Assembly: GCA_963779515.1 (NCBI GenBank)
Contig: CAVZYN010000018.1
Location: forward strand, 186,001-250,000
Direction of reading: 5' to 3'
Source: CAVZYN01 sp963779515
GTDB lineage: Bacteria > Pseudomonadota > Alphaproteobacteria > Rhizobiales > Hyphomicrobiaceae
DNA length: 64,000 bases
Under the pieces are notes generated by a model, which had not been told where the DNA came from, did no database searches, and was given only the letters and a program-made list of their open reading frames with translations. This document shows, in pieces, positions 18,352-27,559 of this stretch. A program made the translations under genes and the position numbers. The stretch's first letter is position 1. The number at the start of each line of letters is the position of its first letter.

Positions 18352-19836
18352 ATGACGCAGAAATTCGGCCACTACATCAATGGCACCTTCGTCGAACCGG
18401 TCAGTCGACAGTGGATGGACACGGTCGACCCGTTCTCGGGAACGGCATGGGCGCAGATCGCACGGGGAAGTGCCGACGACGTAGCGGCAGCGGTGGCCGC
18501 TGCAAAGACCGCAATGACGACTGGGCCGTGGAGCCGGTTTTCCGCATCCAAGCGCGGCGCCGTGCTTCGTCGGCTCGCAGACTTGATCGCGGCGAATAAG
18601 CAACGCCTTGCCGAGATCGAGGTCCGCGACAACGGCAAGCTCTTGGCGGAGATGCAGGGACAGCTCAATGGCCTCGTCGACTATTGGCATTATTATGCTG
18701 GCCTCGCCGACAAGATCCAAGGCAGTACGTTCCCGCTGGAAAAGCCCGATATGGTCGCTTTCACGACGCGCGAGCCAATCGGTGTCGTGGCGGCGCTGAC
18801 GGCATGGAATTCGCCCCTTGGCTTCGTCGCGTCGAAGTGCGCTCCGGCGCTGGCCGCCGGGTGCGCTGCGGTTGTGAAGCCTTCTGAATTCGCGTCCGTC
18901 AGTACGCTCGAATTCGCCAAACTGTTCAAAGAAGCCGGAGTACCAGACGGTGTGTTCAACGTCGTCACAGGGCTCGGGCAGGAGGCCGGGGCGGCACTTG
19001 TCGCTCATCCGGACGTTGCGATGGTTTCTTTCACGGGCTCAGACGAGACGGGTGCCAAAATCTATGCGACTGCGGCGCTCGGCATGAAGCGCGTGGCGCT
19101 CGAACTTGGTGGCAAGTCGCCAAACATCGTGTTCGATGATGCTGATCTCGAGCTTGCGGCCGCAGGCGTGGTCGCGGGGATCTTCGGCGCGGCCGGCCAA
19201 ATGTGCACGGCCGGATCGCGTCTTCTGGTCCAAGCTTCGATCCGCGACAGGTTCGTCGAAAGACTTGTCGCACTCGCCCGCCAAATCAAGTTGGGCGATC
19301 CGATGGATCCCACTACGAATGTCGGTCCGATAGCAACGGCACCGCAGTTCGAGAAGGTTCTTCGTTACATCGAAATTGCGAAGGCGGACGGGGCACGCTG
19401 CATCCTGGGTGGCAAGGCGGTCAGTGGCACAGGGCTCGGCGCGGGGCAATTCATCGAACCGACGATCTTCGCGGGGGTGACGCCTAACATGCGAATTGCG
19501 CGAGAAGAAGTGTTCGGGCCCGTCTTGTCCATCATTTTATTCACTGATGAGGCCGATGCGGTGCGCATTGCAAACGATGCAGCCTATGGATTGGTCGCCG
19601 GCGTTTGGACCAAAGACATGTCACGCGCGCTGCGCATGTCGAAGGCACTGAAAGTCGGCACCGTCTGGGTAAACACCTACCGCACCTACAGCTACATGGT
19701 CCCCTTCGGTGGTGTGAAACGCTCAGGGATAGGTCGCGAAAACGGTATCGAAGCCATCGACGCATATCTTGAGACAAAGAGCGTCTTCATTCCTACAGCC
19801 GAGCGGGCACCGGCGAACGTCTTCGTCATGCGCTGA
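18352..19836 (+). CDS. NAD(P)-dependent aldehyde dehydrogenase
   Basis: A 494-residue ALDH. It has the AWNSPL substrate/cofactor segment, the glycine-rich SFTGSDETGAKI, the catalytic Glu in LELGGKSPN, and the nucleophilic Cys in GQMCTAGSRL. The terminal pair EEVFGPVL and GGVKRSGIGRENG is also present. It oxidises an aldehyde to its acid, probably in the cytoplasm. The ATG at 18352 gives the usual family length; an open extension reaches back into the YciI gene. The frame is intact. Context suggests it processes an aldehyde released in the pathway encoded by this module. Confidence 0.9.
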   Translation: MTQKFGHYINGTFVEPVSRQWMDTVDPFSGTAWAQIARGSADDVAAAVAAAKTAMTTGPWSRFSASKRGAVLRRLADLIAANKQRLAEIEVRDNGKLLAEMQGQLNGLVDYWHYYAGLADKIQGSTFPLEKPDMVAFTTREPIGVVAALTAWNSPLGFVASKCAPALAAGCAAVVKPSEFASVSTLEFAKLFKEAGVPDGVFNVVTGLGQEAGAALVAHPDVAMVSFTGSDETGAKIYATAALGMKRVALELGGKSPNIVFDDADLELAAAGVVAGIFGAAGQMCTAGSRLLVQASIRDRFVERLVALARQIKLGDPMDPTTNVGPIATAPQFEKVLRYIEIAKADGARCILGGKAVSGTGLGAGQFIEPTIFAGVTPNMRIAREEVFGPVLSIILFTDEADAVRIANDAAYGLVAGVWTKDMSRALRMSKALKVGTVWVNTYRTYSYMVPFGGVKRSGIGRENGIEAIDAYLETKSVFIPTAERAPANVFVMR

Positions 19837-19950
19837 AAAGGCAAGACTATCGATCAAGCCGCGGCGCGGACCGCCCGGTCGTCGCGCCACCGGTGCGGTC
19901 GGCTTCATTGAAACGTTGCCCGTCGCCAATGACGACGGCCACGTTGTCCT

Positions 19951-20892
19951 TCAGTCGCTTAAAGGCTTGGTCCGGGCTGCCATGCGCGGCTCCGGGCACA
20001 GACGTTGACCGAGAGCTTCGACATGGGCGATGAAATCATGGCTCGACTTGCCGAGACGGCAATCTGGTCGAATGAAGACGGCGATGTTCCGATTGAGCAA
20101 CGGTGAGGTGAGCGAAAGGGTTCTGAGCTTTCCGTCATTCACATCGTCGCTGATGGTGTGTGCTGGGAAAATCGCAAGGTGATCGCTGCTCGATACGAGG
20201 GTTTTGACAAACTCTACTGAGCCCCCTTCGACGATCTGACGCGGCATCGGAACCTGGTGGGACTGAAGTAGTGACTCCAGGATCGTACGTTGACTACCCA
20301 CCATCGGGCACACCCAGGGAAATTGCGCGAGATCACGCCAAGTGGCCTTCTCCATCTTAAAGGCCGGATGCTGTGGTCGCGCAAATACGCATTGGCGATC
20401 ACGAAAAATGACTCGCTGTTTCAATCCCTCGAGAATGCCGTAGTATTCGGTCATGCCGATGAACAGATCGACATCGCCGCGCAGGAGGCTGATCAGCAAT
20501 TCGATCTGGACCTTCTCCACGATACGGACGCGCGACGTCGGATGGTCAACGCGCCAGCTTGCGAGCGCCCGCGGCACGATACTGCTCGCGAGGCTCGGCA
20601 AAACACCGAAAGTGAGCACCCCATTTTCCTTCTGGCCCCGCCTCTTGACCTGGCTGCGCGCGAGCTCAATTTCATTCTTGATCAGCCGCGCATGCGAGAA
20701 GATCAACTCCCCCATCGGCGTCGGCGTGACACCCTTCGCACTGCGCTCCAGGAGCTTGATCCCAAGCGAGGTCTCCAAGCGATCCATCGACGTCGACAAA
20801 GCGGGCTGAGAAACATTGAGCAGCCCAGCAGCCTTTTTTAGGCTGCCCTGCTCGACAATCGATACGAAGTACAGGAGCTTCCTTGGATCCAC
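19951..20892 (-). CDS. LysR-type transcriptional regulator of the island module
   Basis: A 313-residue LTTR. The N-terminal winged helix (LLYFVSIVEQGSLKKAAGLLNVSQPALSTSMDRLE) is followed by the linker and a substrate-binding effector domain (LTFGVLPSLASSIVPRAL). It lies downstream of the aldolase and hydroxyacid dehydrogenase genes on the same strand. LTTR-type dyads are found upstream of its own gene (20957-20975), in the aldolase/bicupin intergenic region and before livK, making it the likely regulator of the module, induced by a pathway intermediate. Confidence 0.88.
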   Translation of the reverse strand: MDPRKLLYFVSIVEQGSLKKAAGLLNVSQPALSTSMDRLETSLGIKLLERSAKGVTPTPMGELIFSHARLIKNEIELARSQVKRRGQKENGVLTFGVLPSLASSIVPRALASWRVDHPTSRVRIVEKVQIELLISLLRGDVDLFIGMTEYYGILEGLKQRVIFRDRQCVFARPQHPAFKMEKATWRDLAQFPWVCPMVGSQRTILESLLQSHQVPMPRQIVEGGSVEFVKTLVSSSDHLAIFPAHTISDDVNDGKLRTLSLTSPLLNRNIAVFIRPDCRLGKSSHDFIAHVEALGQRLCPEPRMAARTKPLSD

Positions 20893-20956
20893 AGTACCGC
20901 GCCTGGGTTCGTGGACCCGTCACCGATCGGCGACGGTCCACCGGGCCACTTAAGTG

Positions 20957-20975
20957 CGATAACATCGCATTATCG
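20957..20975. promoter_or_regulatory. LysR-type dyad upstream of the island lysR gene
   Basis: A perfect palindrome CGATAA-N7-TTATCG located 65 bp upstream of the LysR start, overlapping the 3' end of the hydroxyacid dehydrogenase gene. The inner spacing (ATAA-N7-TTAT) equals that of the sites at 11037 and 22886. Candidate autoregulatory site. Confidence 0.5.
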
Positions 20976-21915
20976 GGCGAGGAACGCCAGCACCTCGTCC
21001 TCGGCGATCTTGGCGCCGCGGGCCCGTGCACCCCACGTCGCACCGGCGATGTGAGGCGAAAGCGTCACATTTGGCAACGCCGCGAGGCGAGGCGGAACCA
21101 CCGGCTCGCCTTCGACCACGTCGAGACCGGCGCCAGCGATCACACTTCGCTCGAGCGCATCGATCAGCGCGTTGGTGTCGACGGCGTCCCCGCGACCGAC
21201 ATTTATCAGGAAACCCTTCGGTCCGAGCGCGCTCAACTCGGATGCGCCTATGATGCGACGTGTCTGCGGCGAGCCTGGGACGGCCAGCATGAGCACGTCG
21301 CTCGCCTCAGCCAATGCGCGCCAATCATCGTACAGTGGAACACCCTGCACCTCATTCGATGGCCGTTTGAGCCCGGCCACGACCATGCGCGAGGCGATCG
21401 CACGCCTCGCAATCGCCTGTCCGATCCGCCCACTGAGCCCGCCGATGCCGATCGTTTTGCCGACGAGGCTCTCCCCGGGCGGATCAAACCGCTTGCGTTG
21501 CCACTCGCCGCTACGCGCAAATGCGTCAGCGCGCACAAGTCTGACGGCACGTCATCTGAAGAAGTGCCATCGCGATATCGGCAACATCTTCAGTCAATGC
21601 CTCGCCGACAGATCGGACTCTGATCCCGCGCTCGCCCAAAAAGGGTAGATCCAAGCGGTCCTGCCCGACACCTTGCGACACAACTAGTCCCAGGTTCGGC
21701 ATCGCACGAGCCATGCCTGCACTGCAGCCGCGTGTTGCGCTGGTCATCAAAACGCGAACGTGCGCGAGTTCCGCCGAAGTTAACTTCATGAGCGCGTCCG
21801 GATCGGCAACGATGCGTACCAGGCCCTCGGCGTCCAGCCGCGGGTAGCTCTGACCATCAAATCGCGGAAACGAGATGACCGGCGCGGTTTTCTGAGACGG
21901 TGTCGGAGTGTTCAT
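20970..21915 (-). pseudogene. D-2-hydroxyacid dehydrogenase, frameshifted
   Basis: The N-terminal half reads in one frame through VRVLMTSATRGCSAGMARAMPN and ALTEDVADIAMALLQMTCRQTCA. One extra base near 21527 moves the reading to a second frame, ADAFARSGEWQRKRF. This continues through the NAD-binding motif (GIGGLSGRIGQAIARRAIA), the catalytic Arg region LINVGRGDAVDT, and HIAGATWGAR, where the catalytic His lies. Family members reduce 2-keto acids to D-2-hydroxy acids with NAD(P)H. The gene lies between the HpcH aldolase and LysR genes, in the same direction. The motifs are preserved, so the break is recent or a sequence error. Confidence 0.85.
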
Positions 21916-21984
21916 CGGCGATGCCTGACGGTGTTGACCCAAGTGCATGTGAGCGCCGATCCAGGCACCAGCAATTAGACCCGT

Positions 21985-22791
21985 TCAGACGGTCAAGTTC
22001 GCGCTTCGATACTGCTTCACCTTGTCAGTGGCGCCGTTGAGTAGGAATGTCAGGTCGGAGCCGATGGAGATATAGCGCGCGCCCATCGCGACCAGTTCCT
22101 TCGTGAAGTCCGGTTTCGAGCCGAGACCTCCGACGCCCAGATTCTTTCCGTGCTTGCGGCAGGCGTCCCAGGTTCGTGCAAATGCGTCGCGGACGCGCGG
22201 ATGATCGAGCTGCCCGGGAATGCCGAAGGCATTACTCAGATCGTTGCTGCCGATAAACAGAATGTCGATCCCGTTGACGGAGGCGATGTCGGCCGCAGCC
22301 TCGACTGCTGCCGCCAATTCGATCATCGCCACGACCGTCATCGCGTTGTTCAGCAATTCGATAGCATCCTTGGCTGGGAACGAGCGAAACTGGAAATGCG
22401 GCTGGGCTGACGCGTAAGATCGCCCCCCGAGCGGCGGGTACTTCGCGGCCTGAACAATTGCCATAGCATCAGCCTTGGACTCCACCCCAGGAACGATGAT
22501 TCCGAGTGCCCCACCGTCGAGAACACGCGCAATGAGATGCGGGTCAATGCCCGGCACACGCACGAAAGGGGCAATGCCTGTTGCCAAGCAGGCCATGCAG
22601 ATTTGAGATGTCGTATCAATCGAAAAGCTGTTGTGTTCGAGGTCGACGTAGATCGAATCGACGCCGGCGGTTCGCGCAAGGCTTGCGATCTCAATGCCTC
22701 GCACCAGCCGCACGATCATGGACAGCGCCACTTCATTGCGAGCAAGCTTTGCCTTGACGGCGTTCTGTAGCTGGTCAGTTGGAACTGTCAT
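21985..22791 (-). CDS. HpcH/HpaI-family aldolase (pyruvate-type class II)
   Basis: A 268-residue TIM-barrel aldolase. It has VDSIYVDLEHNSF at strand two, GALGIIVPGVESKADA, the metal-ligand Glu in MIELAAAVEAA, and the phosphate/carboxylate loop FIGSNDLSNAFGIPGQ with the second metal-ligand Asp. Family members cleave 4-hydroxy-2-oxo acids into pyruvate (or glyoxylate) and an aldehyde, or the reverse. An aldehyde product would fit the two aldehyde dehydrogenases of the module. It is the first gene of a leftward group that also holds the hydroxyacid dehydrogenase and LysR, and it is divergent from the bicupin gene. Confidence 0.88.
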   Translation of the reverse strand: MTVPTDQLQNAVKAKLARNEVALSMIVRLVRGIEIASLARTAGVDSIYVDLEHNSFSIDTTSQICMACLATGIAPFVRVPGIDPHLIARVLDGGALGIIVPGVESKADAMAIVQAAKYPPLGGRSYASAQPHFQFRSFPAKDAIELLNNAMTVVAMIELAAAVEAAADIASVNGIDILFIGSNDLSNAFGIPGQLDHPRVRDAFARTWDACRKHGKNLGVGGLGSKPDFTKELVAMGARYISIGSDLTFLLNGATDKVKQYRSANLTV

Positions 22792-22885
22792 CTCATCTCT
22801 TTGTTAGACTGCGGGACGTGCAAGCCCAACATGCAGTGCGCATTCGTTGGAGATCAACCATGCCGTGGGCACGTCTGCCGATTGA

Positions 22886-22902
22886 TATAAACCCCTGTTA
22901 TA
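22886..22902. promoter_or_regulatory. LysR-type binding site between the aldolase and bicupin genes
   Basis: A perfect dyad TATAA-N7-TTATA in the 205-bp divergent region, with arms identical to the site before livK. In the rightward direction, TTGTCG lies exactly 20 bp further (22923-22928) and TAGACT 15 bp after that (22944-22949), giving a plausible promoter for the bicupin operon. Confidence 0.6.
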
Positions 22903-22996
22903 GCGCGCCTGCCTCCGCTGTGTTGTCGCTTGCGCGGTTCGGCTAGACTTCGCTCATCACACTTCAGGCATCATATTTCGCACGAAAGAGGACACC

Positions 22997-23836
22997 ATGA
23001 AAGTCGGCGAAGCCGGATCCGCTGCGGGCGGTCGCGTGGGCAGCATGCGTACGGGCGTGCTGGAGCAGAAATTTCTTCTCACTGGCGAGGACAATTCGCC
23101 AAACAATTACCTCCTCAATGTCGGGCGCACTGGCGCTGGTGGTTGGGGCACGCCACGCCATAGGCACACGTTCGATCAGATTAGGTATGTTTTGAAAGGC
23201 ACATATCCGGTCTCGAAGGGACTGATCATGCCTGAAGGTTCGGTCGCCTACTTCCCGGAAAGTGTCCACTACGGCCCTCAAGATCGGCCTGAGGGGCTCG
23301 AAATGATGGTCTGCCAGCTTGGAGGCGCGAGTGGTCAGGGCTTCCTGAGCGTACCCCGCCGCGAGGCCGCCAATGCTGCGCTCGCGAAGACGGGCGAGTT
23401 CAAGGACGGAGTCTATACCTACTTCGACGAAAGCGGTCGCAAGCACAACAAAGACGGCTCCGAAGCTTGTTATGAGTATGCGACCGGCAAAAAAACCAAT
23501 TATGCCAAGCCGCGGTACAATGAAGTGATCCTCATGGAACCCACTGCCTACGAGTGGATCCCGTCGAATGAGAAGGGTGTATCTGTCAAGCGGCTCGGTA
23601 CCTTCACCGAGCGCAACATGAAGATTGCCCTGCTTCGACTGGAACCTGGAGCTGTGTTCTCTGGCGGAACCGAGCCGTCAATCGAGCTGCTATTCTTGAG
23701 CAGAGGAGCGGTATCGGTTGCCGGTCGTGAGTATGGAGAGCGGACGGCATTCGAGTTCCAAGCGAATGAAGGGCCTGTTCCGATCAAGGCGCAGGCAACC
23801 AGCGAATTCCTCAGCATCGTGCTGCCAAAGTTTTGA
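22997..23836 (+). CDS. Two-domain cupin protein, function unknown
   Basis: A 279-residue protein with two cupin halves. The first carries metal-ligand candidates in GTPRHRHTFDQIRYVLKG and, after a turn, HYGPQDRPEG. The second, from about residue 195, has a cupin strand pattern (LLRLEPGAVFSGG...IELLFLSRGAVSV) but no clear metal-binding histidines. Bicupins of this type are often dioxygenases or sensing/storage proteins; no specific family could be named. It heads a rightward group with the Bug receptor, SDR and aldehyde dehydrogenase and shares a LysR-site intergenic region with the aldolase gene, which ties it to the same pathway. Confidence 0.7.
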   Translation: MKVGEAGSAAGGRVGSMRTGVLEQKFLLTGEDNSPNNYLLNVGRTGAGGWGTPRHRHTFDQIRYVLKGTYPVSKGLIMPEGSVAYFPESVHYGPQDRPEGLEMMVCQLGGASGQGFLSVPRREAANAALAKTGEFKDGVYTYFDESGRKHNKDGSEACYEYATGKKTNYAKPRYNEVILMEPTAYEWIPSNEKGVSVKRLGTFTERNMKIALLRLEPGAVFSGGTEPSIELLFLSRGAVSVAGREYGERTAFEFQANEGPVPIKAQATSEFLSIVLPKF

Positions 23837-23927
23837 TCCGGTTGGTCATCGTGCTGCCGCGTGAGTTCCGACGGCAGCACGGCGACTGACGACATCCAAG
23901 ACACTATTCCTTCGGCGGAGACATGCA

Positions 23928-24915
23928 GTGAAAAAAATATTCCCCTCGACGTCTATCGCCGTTGCCATCATGGCGGCCCTTGGCGCGGTCCTGGTTTCAC
24001 CTTCGCGTGCAATCGCCCAGGAGTATCCGGCGCAGCTCATCAAAGTCGTCATTCCAAACCCGCCAGGCGGACCGGGTGACGTTATAGCACGTGCCTTCAC
24101 AGACAGGGCATCACTCAAGCTGCCGAAGGGCTTCGTCTTCGAGTACAGAGCGGGCGCGAGTACGACGACGGGTACCAATGCCGTCGCCAAGTCTGAGCCA
24201 GATGGCTACACGATACTCGGTCTCCCATCGGCGGGACTGGCGGTATCGGTGTTGCGGAAGAAGTTGCCCTATAATCTCGAAACCGATTTTCGCCCCATCG
24301 TCGGTATCGGCTCGGTTCCGTTGGTCCTTGTTGCTCGTGCAGGGCTGAAGATCAAAACCATCGAAGAGTTCACGACGGTTGCGCGAAGAGGATCCCTGCT
24401 GTTCGGTTCCGGGGGTGTAGGGACCGTCGGCCATCTCACCTCGCTGTCATTGCTGAACGAACTGGGCGCAACCGCGACCCACGTTCCATTCCGCGGCAAT
24501 CCAGATGTGATGCAGGCAATTCTTGGCGGCAGCGTGGACTTCTTCTTCGGGTCGATCGCCGACGCGCTAGCGTACGCTGAAATCAGCCGACGTGGTGCTG
24601 CTCGGCATGACCGCCGACCGGCGTGCTCCCACACTCAAGGCCGTACCCACGATGGCCGAACTCGGTCTCGCCAAGATCGATTCAAAGCTCTGGTACGCTT
24701 TCATGGCACCAAGCCAAACGCCGGCAGATCGCGTGAAGCGTCTGCACGACGCGATCGCCGCAGTAGCCAGTGATCCCGATCTCCAGAAGCAAGTCGGCGC
24801 ACTGGGGTTCAATGTCGAAATCCGCAGTCCCGACCAGTTGGCGGCAATGATGAAGGCCGAAGCCGCGCGCTGGAAGCACGTGATCGAGACCAATAAGATT
24901 GCGGTAAGCGAATAG
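23928..24915 (+). pseudogene. Bug/TctC-type periplasmic receptor, frameshifted
   Basis: A signal peptide (MKKIFPSTSIAVAIMAALGAVLVSPSRAIAQ, split here only for reading) is followed by the Bug-family start YPAQLIKVVIPNPPGGPGD, TGTNAVAKSEPDGYT and the FGSGGVGTVGHL loop. Near 24585 the frame changes and continues with VVLLGMTADRRAP, KAVPTMAELGL and the usual C-terminal helices. Bug proteins bind carboxylic acids in the periplasm for tripartite TctAB permeases or signalling. No intact tctA or tctB is in the window; a probable tctA tail is present at 27310-27420 on the other strand. Confidence 0.85.
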
Positions 24916-24930
24916 CCGAAAGGAAAACTG

Positions 24931-25752
24931 GTGTCGCCAACAACGTCCACCGAAGCAACAGACAGTGGCGCCCCGCAGCATGCGCGGGATTTCGGTGTCC
25001 GTGACCGTGTCGTCATCATCACAGGGGCGGGCCAAGGTATCGGCCGCGAGTTTGCACGCCAGTTTGCTGCGGCCGGCGCCATCGTCATCGTCGCGGATTT
25101 CAATGGCGACAATGCGGAGCGTGTCGCCAGAGAGATCAAGGCTGCGGGCGGGTACGCCATGTCGTCAGTCGTCGACATCGGCGATCAGGTTTCGCTCGAC
25201 GCTATGGTGCGCATGGTGCTCTCCAAGTTCGGCCGCGTCGACGTTCTGATCAATAACGCTGGGATGTTTTCGACGCTGCAGAAACGCCCCTTCGACGAGA
25301 TTCCGCTCGATGAATGGCAGCGCGTTCTTCACGTCAACATCACCGGCACTTTCCTGAGCGTGCGCGCGGTCCTGCCAGCGATGCGTCAAGCGAAGTGGGG
25401 ACGCATCATCAACATCTCGTCGAACGCGGTGCCGAAGGGCATCGGGCAGTACCTGCATTACGTGACATCGAAATCGGCCATCATCGGCATGACGAATGCG
25501 ATGGCGCGCGAACTGGGTCCCTCCGGGATCAACGTGAACTGCATCCGTCCCGGCGGCGTGCGAACAGAGGTTCCACGCGTGGCCGACGTCACGCCGGAGC
25601 GACGTGTTGCGATGCTCAGCGAACAATGCATTCCGCGCGGGATGGTGCCGCCCGACCTCGTCGGTCTTGCGATGTTCCTGTGCACTCCGGCGTCGGCGTT
25701 CATCACCGGCCAAACTCTCGCCTGCGACGGCGGAATGACGCATAGTTACTGA
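24931..25752 (+). CDS. Short-chain dehydrogenase/reductase (SDR)
   Basis: A 273-residue SDR starting at GTG. The domain starts near residue 24 with VIITGAGQGIG, then NNAG (LINNAGMF), the catalytic Ser in NISSNAV and Tyr/Lys in YVTSKSA. The substrate-binding loop EVPRVADVTPERR is polar. The terminal ASAFITGQTLACDGGM is standard. It probably interconverts an alcohol and ketone or aldehyde in the cytoplasm. It begins 15 bp after the receptor stop and is followed 33 bp later by the aldehyde dehydrogenase gene, so the three are one transcription unit. Confidence 0.87.
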   Translation: MSPTTSTEATDSGAPQHARDFGVRDRVVIITGAGQGIGREFARQFAAAGAIVIVADFNGDNAERVAREIKAAGGYAMSSVVDIGDQVSLDAMVRMVLSKFGRVDVLINNAGMFSTLQKRPFDEIPLDEWQRVLHVNITGTFLSVRAVLPAMRQAKWGRIINISSNAVPKGIGQYLHYVTSKSAIIGMTNAMARELGPSGINVNCIRPGGVRTEVPRVADVTPERRVAMLSEQCIPRGMVPPDLVGLAMFLCTPASAFITGQTLACDGGMTHSY

Positions 25753-25785
25753 CGGTCGAGCCGCCGAGAGAACAAGGGTCTTGCG

Positions 25786-27219
25786 ATGCGCCAGCATGGC
25801 AAGTTCTACATCGACGGCAAATGGGTCGAGCCCGCGAGCAGCACGTGGTTCGAGCTGATCAACCCGGCGACCGAGGAACCGTTCGCGACCGTCGCCATGG
25901 GCGGAGCGGACGACGTCGATCGCGCTGTCGCTGCCGCGCGTCGAGCGTTACCGCCGTTCAGCGCGACATCAAAGAATGAGCGCGTAGCGCTGCTCGAGCG
26001 CATCATTCGGTCGTATGAAAAGCGCCTCCCAGACCTGAGGCAAGCAGTTGCCGAAGAAATGGGTTCTCCCGTTAGCGCCACCGTCCAGGTGATGGGGCCG
26101 ATAGACCATTTCAAGCAAGCGATCATCACGCTGCGAGACTATGAGTTCAATCGCAAGATTGGGAATACATTCGTCCGGCGAGAGCCGATCGGCGTGTGTG
26201 GTCTGATCTCGCCATGGAATTGGCCGATCCAGACGCCAGCGATGAAGCTCGCCTACGCCATAGCCGCCGGCTGTACATCAGTCCTGAAGCCGAGTGAGTA
26301 TTCGCCCCTCAGTGCGATCCTGCTGGCTGAAATCCTTCACGAGGCGGGCGTGCCGAAGGGCGTCGTCAATCTCGTCAACGGGGATGGCCTCGTCGTCGGC
26401 CATGCCATCAGCAGCCACCCGGACGTCGACTTCGTCTCGTTCACGGGTTCGACGAGGGCCGGCATCGAGGTTGCCCGCGCGGCCGCGCCGACCGTCAAGC
26501 GCGTGGCCCAAGAACTCGGCGGCAAATCTGCAAACATCGTCTTGCCGGATGCTGACCTCGAAGCTGCCGCCCGCTGGAACGTCACGCGCGGCATGTTCAA
26601 CTCCGGGCAGTCCTGCCATGCGCCGAGCCGCATGCTCGTCCACGAGAGTCAAATTCAGAAAGCAATTGGACTTCTTATCGACGAGGCGAGCAAGCTGAGG
26701 CCGGGTCCTCCACTCGACCCGCAGACGACGCTAGGACCGCTGGTCAACAAGGCACAGTTCGAGCGCGTTCAGCGTTACATTCAGATCGGCATCGGCGAAG
26801 GAGCACGTGTCTGCGCCGGTGGTCTCGGCCGGCCCGCCGGAATGGAACGCGGCTATTTCGCAAAACCCACCATCTTCGCCGACGTGCGACCTGGAATGCG
26901 CATCGCGCAGGAGGAGATCTTTGGCCCCGTCCTGGCTGTGATGCCCTACTCGTCCGAGGACGAGGCAATCGCGATCGCGAACGGCACGCCGTTCGGTCTT
27001 GGCGCATATCTCTTTACGACGTCACCCGAGAAGGCCCGCTCGGTTGGTGAAGGGCTGAGAGCCGGCCGCGTGTTTCTGAATGGTGCGCCGTCGAACTCCG
27101 CGTCTCCCATGGGCGGTTATAAACAGTCGGGCAACGGTCGGGAGATGGGCGTATTCGGCTTCGAGGAATATCTCGAAACCAAGGCATTGTTCGGATTCGC
27201 CGGCGTGATCACGGTATAG
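25786..27219 (+). CDS. NAD(P)-dependent aldehyde dehydrogenase, second copy
   Basis: A 477-residue ALDH with SPWNWPIQTPAMKLA, the SFTGSTRAG loop, catalytic Glu in QELGGKSAN, and nucleophile Cys in SGQSCHAPSRML. EEIFGPVLAVMPY and GGYKQSGNGREMG follow. The domain order and size are normal. It is only distantly related to the ALDH at 18352, so two different aldehydes or two steps may be served. It is the last gene of the bicupin-led rightward operon. Confidence 0.9.
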   Translation: MRQHGKFYIDGKWVEPASSTWFELINPATEEPFATVAMGGADDVDRAVAAARRALPPFSATSKNERVALLERIIRSYEKRLPDLRQAVAEEMGSPVSATVQVMGPIDHFKQAIITLRDYEFNRKIGNTFVRREPIGVCGLISPWNWPIQTPAMKLAYAIAAGCTSVLKPSEYSPLSAILLAEILHEAGVPKGVVNLVNGDGLVVGHAISSHPDVDFVSFTGSTRAGIEVARAAAPTVKRVAQELGGKSANIVLPDADLEAAARWNVTRGMFNSGQSCHAPSRMLVHESQIQKAIGLLIDEASKLRPGPPLDPQTTLGPLVNKAQFERVQRYIQIGIGEGARVCAGGLGRPAGMERGYFAKPTIFADVRPGMRIAQEEIFGPVLAVMPYSSEDEAIAIANGTPFGLGAYLFTTSPEKARSVGEGLRAGRVFLNGAPSNSASPMGGYKQSGNGREMGVFGFEEYLETKALFGFAGVITV

Positions 27220-27309
27220 CGCAGCGAACTTCACAGCATCGATCAACCGCTCCGTTCGCCATCAAAAGCGTGACTGCAGGTGTCATGTGGGTTTCGCAGC
27301 GAACACACC

Positions 27310-27420
27310 TCAATCGGCGCCCTGGAATGCCGTAGCGCGAGTCTTCTTGAACACGGGCAGAACAACGAGGACTAACAGGAGCGCAGCTGAAGACAGCGTG
27401 GCGCTGGATCGTGCCCCAAG
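27310..27420 (-). pseudogene. Probable C-terminal remnant of a TctA permease
   Basis: On the minus strand the last 30 or so codons of an open frame read SSATLSSAALLLVLVVLPVF followed by KKTRATAFQ. This is the hydrophobic helix and basic tail typical of the end of TctA permeases of tripartite tricarboxylate transporters. Nothing TctA-like precedes it, so only the tail survives. The surrounding 27220-27559 holds no other gene. The assignment rests on a short match and is tentative. Confidence 0.35.
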
Positions 27421-27559
27421 GCGTGGTGTAACGCCGTCGTCATGACCTGCGGCGCGACAATTTACGTGCGAGGGCACTCTCGCCGCAAGAGCAAGCAACT
27501 TGAACGATGTCGTCACCGCCCCGCCGATGTCATGTCGCAACGCGCGGCATTCCCGGCCA

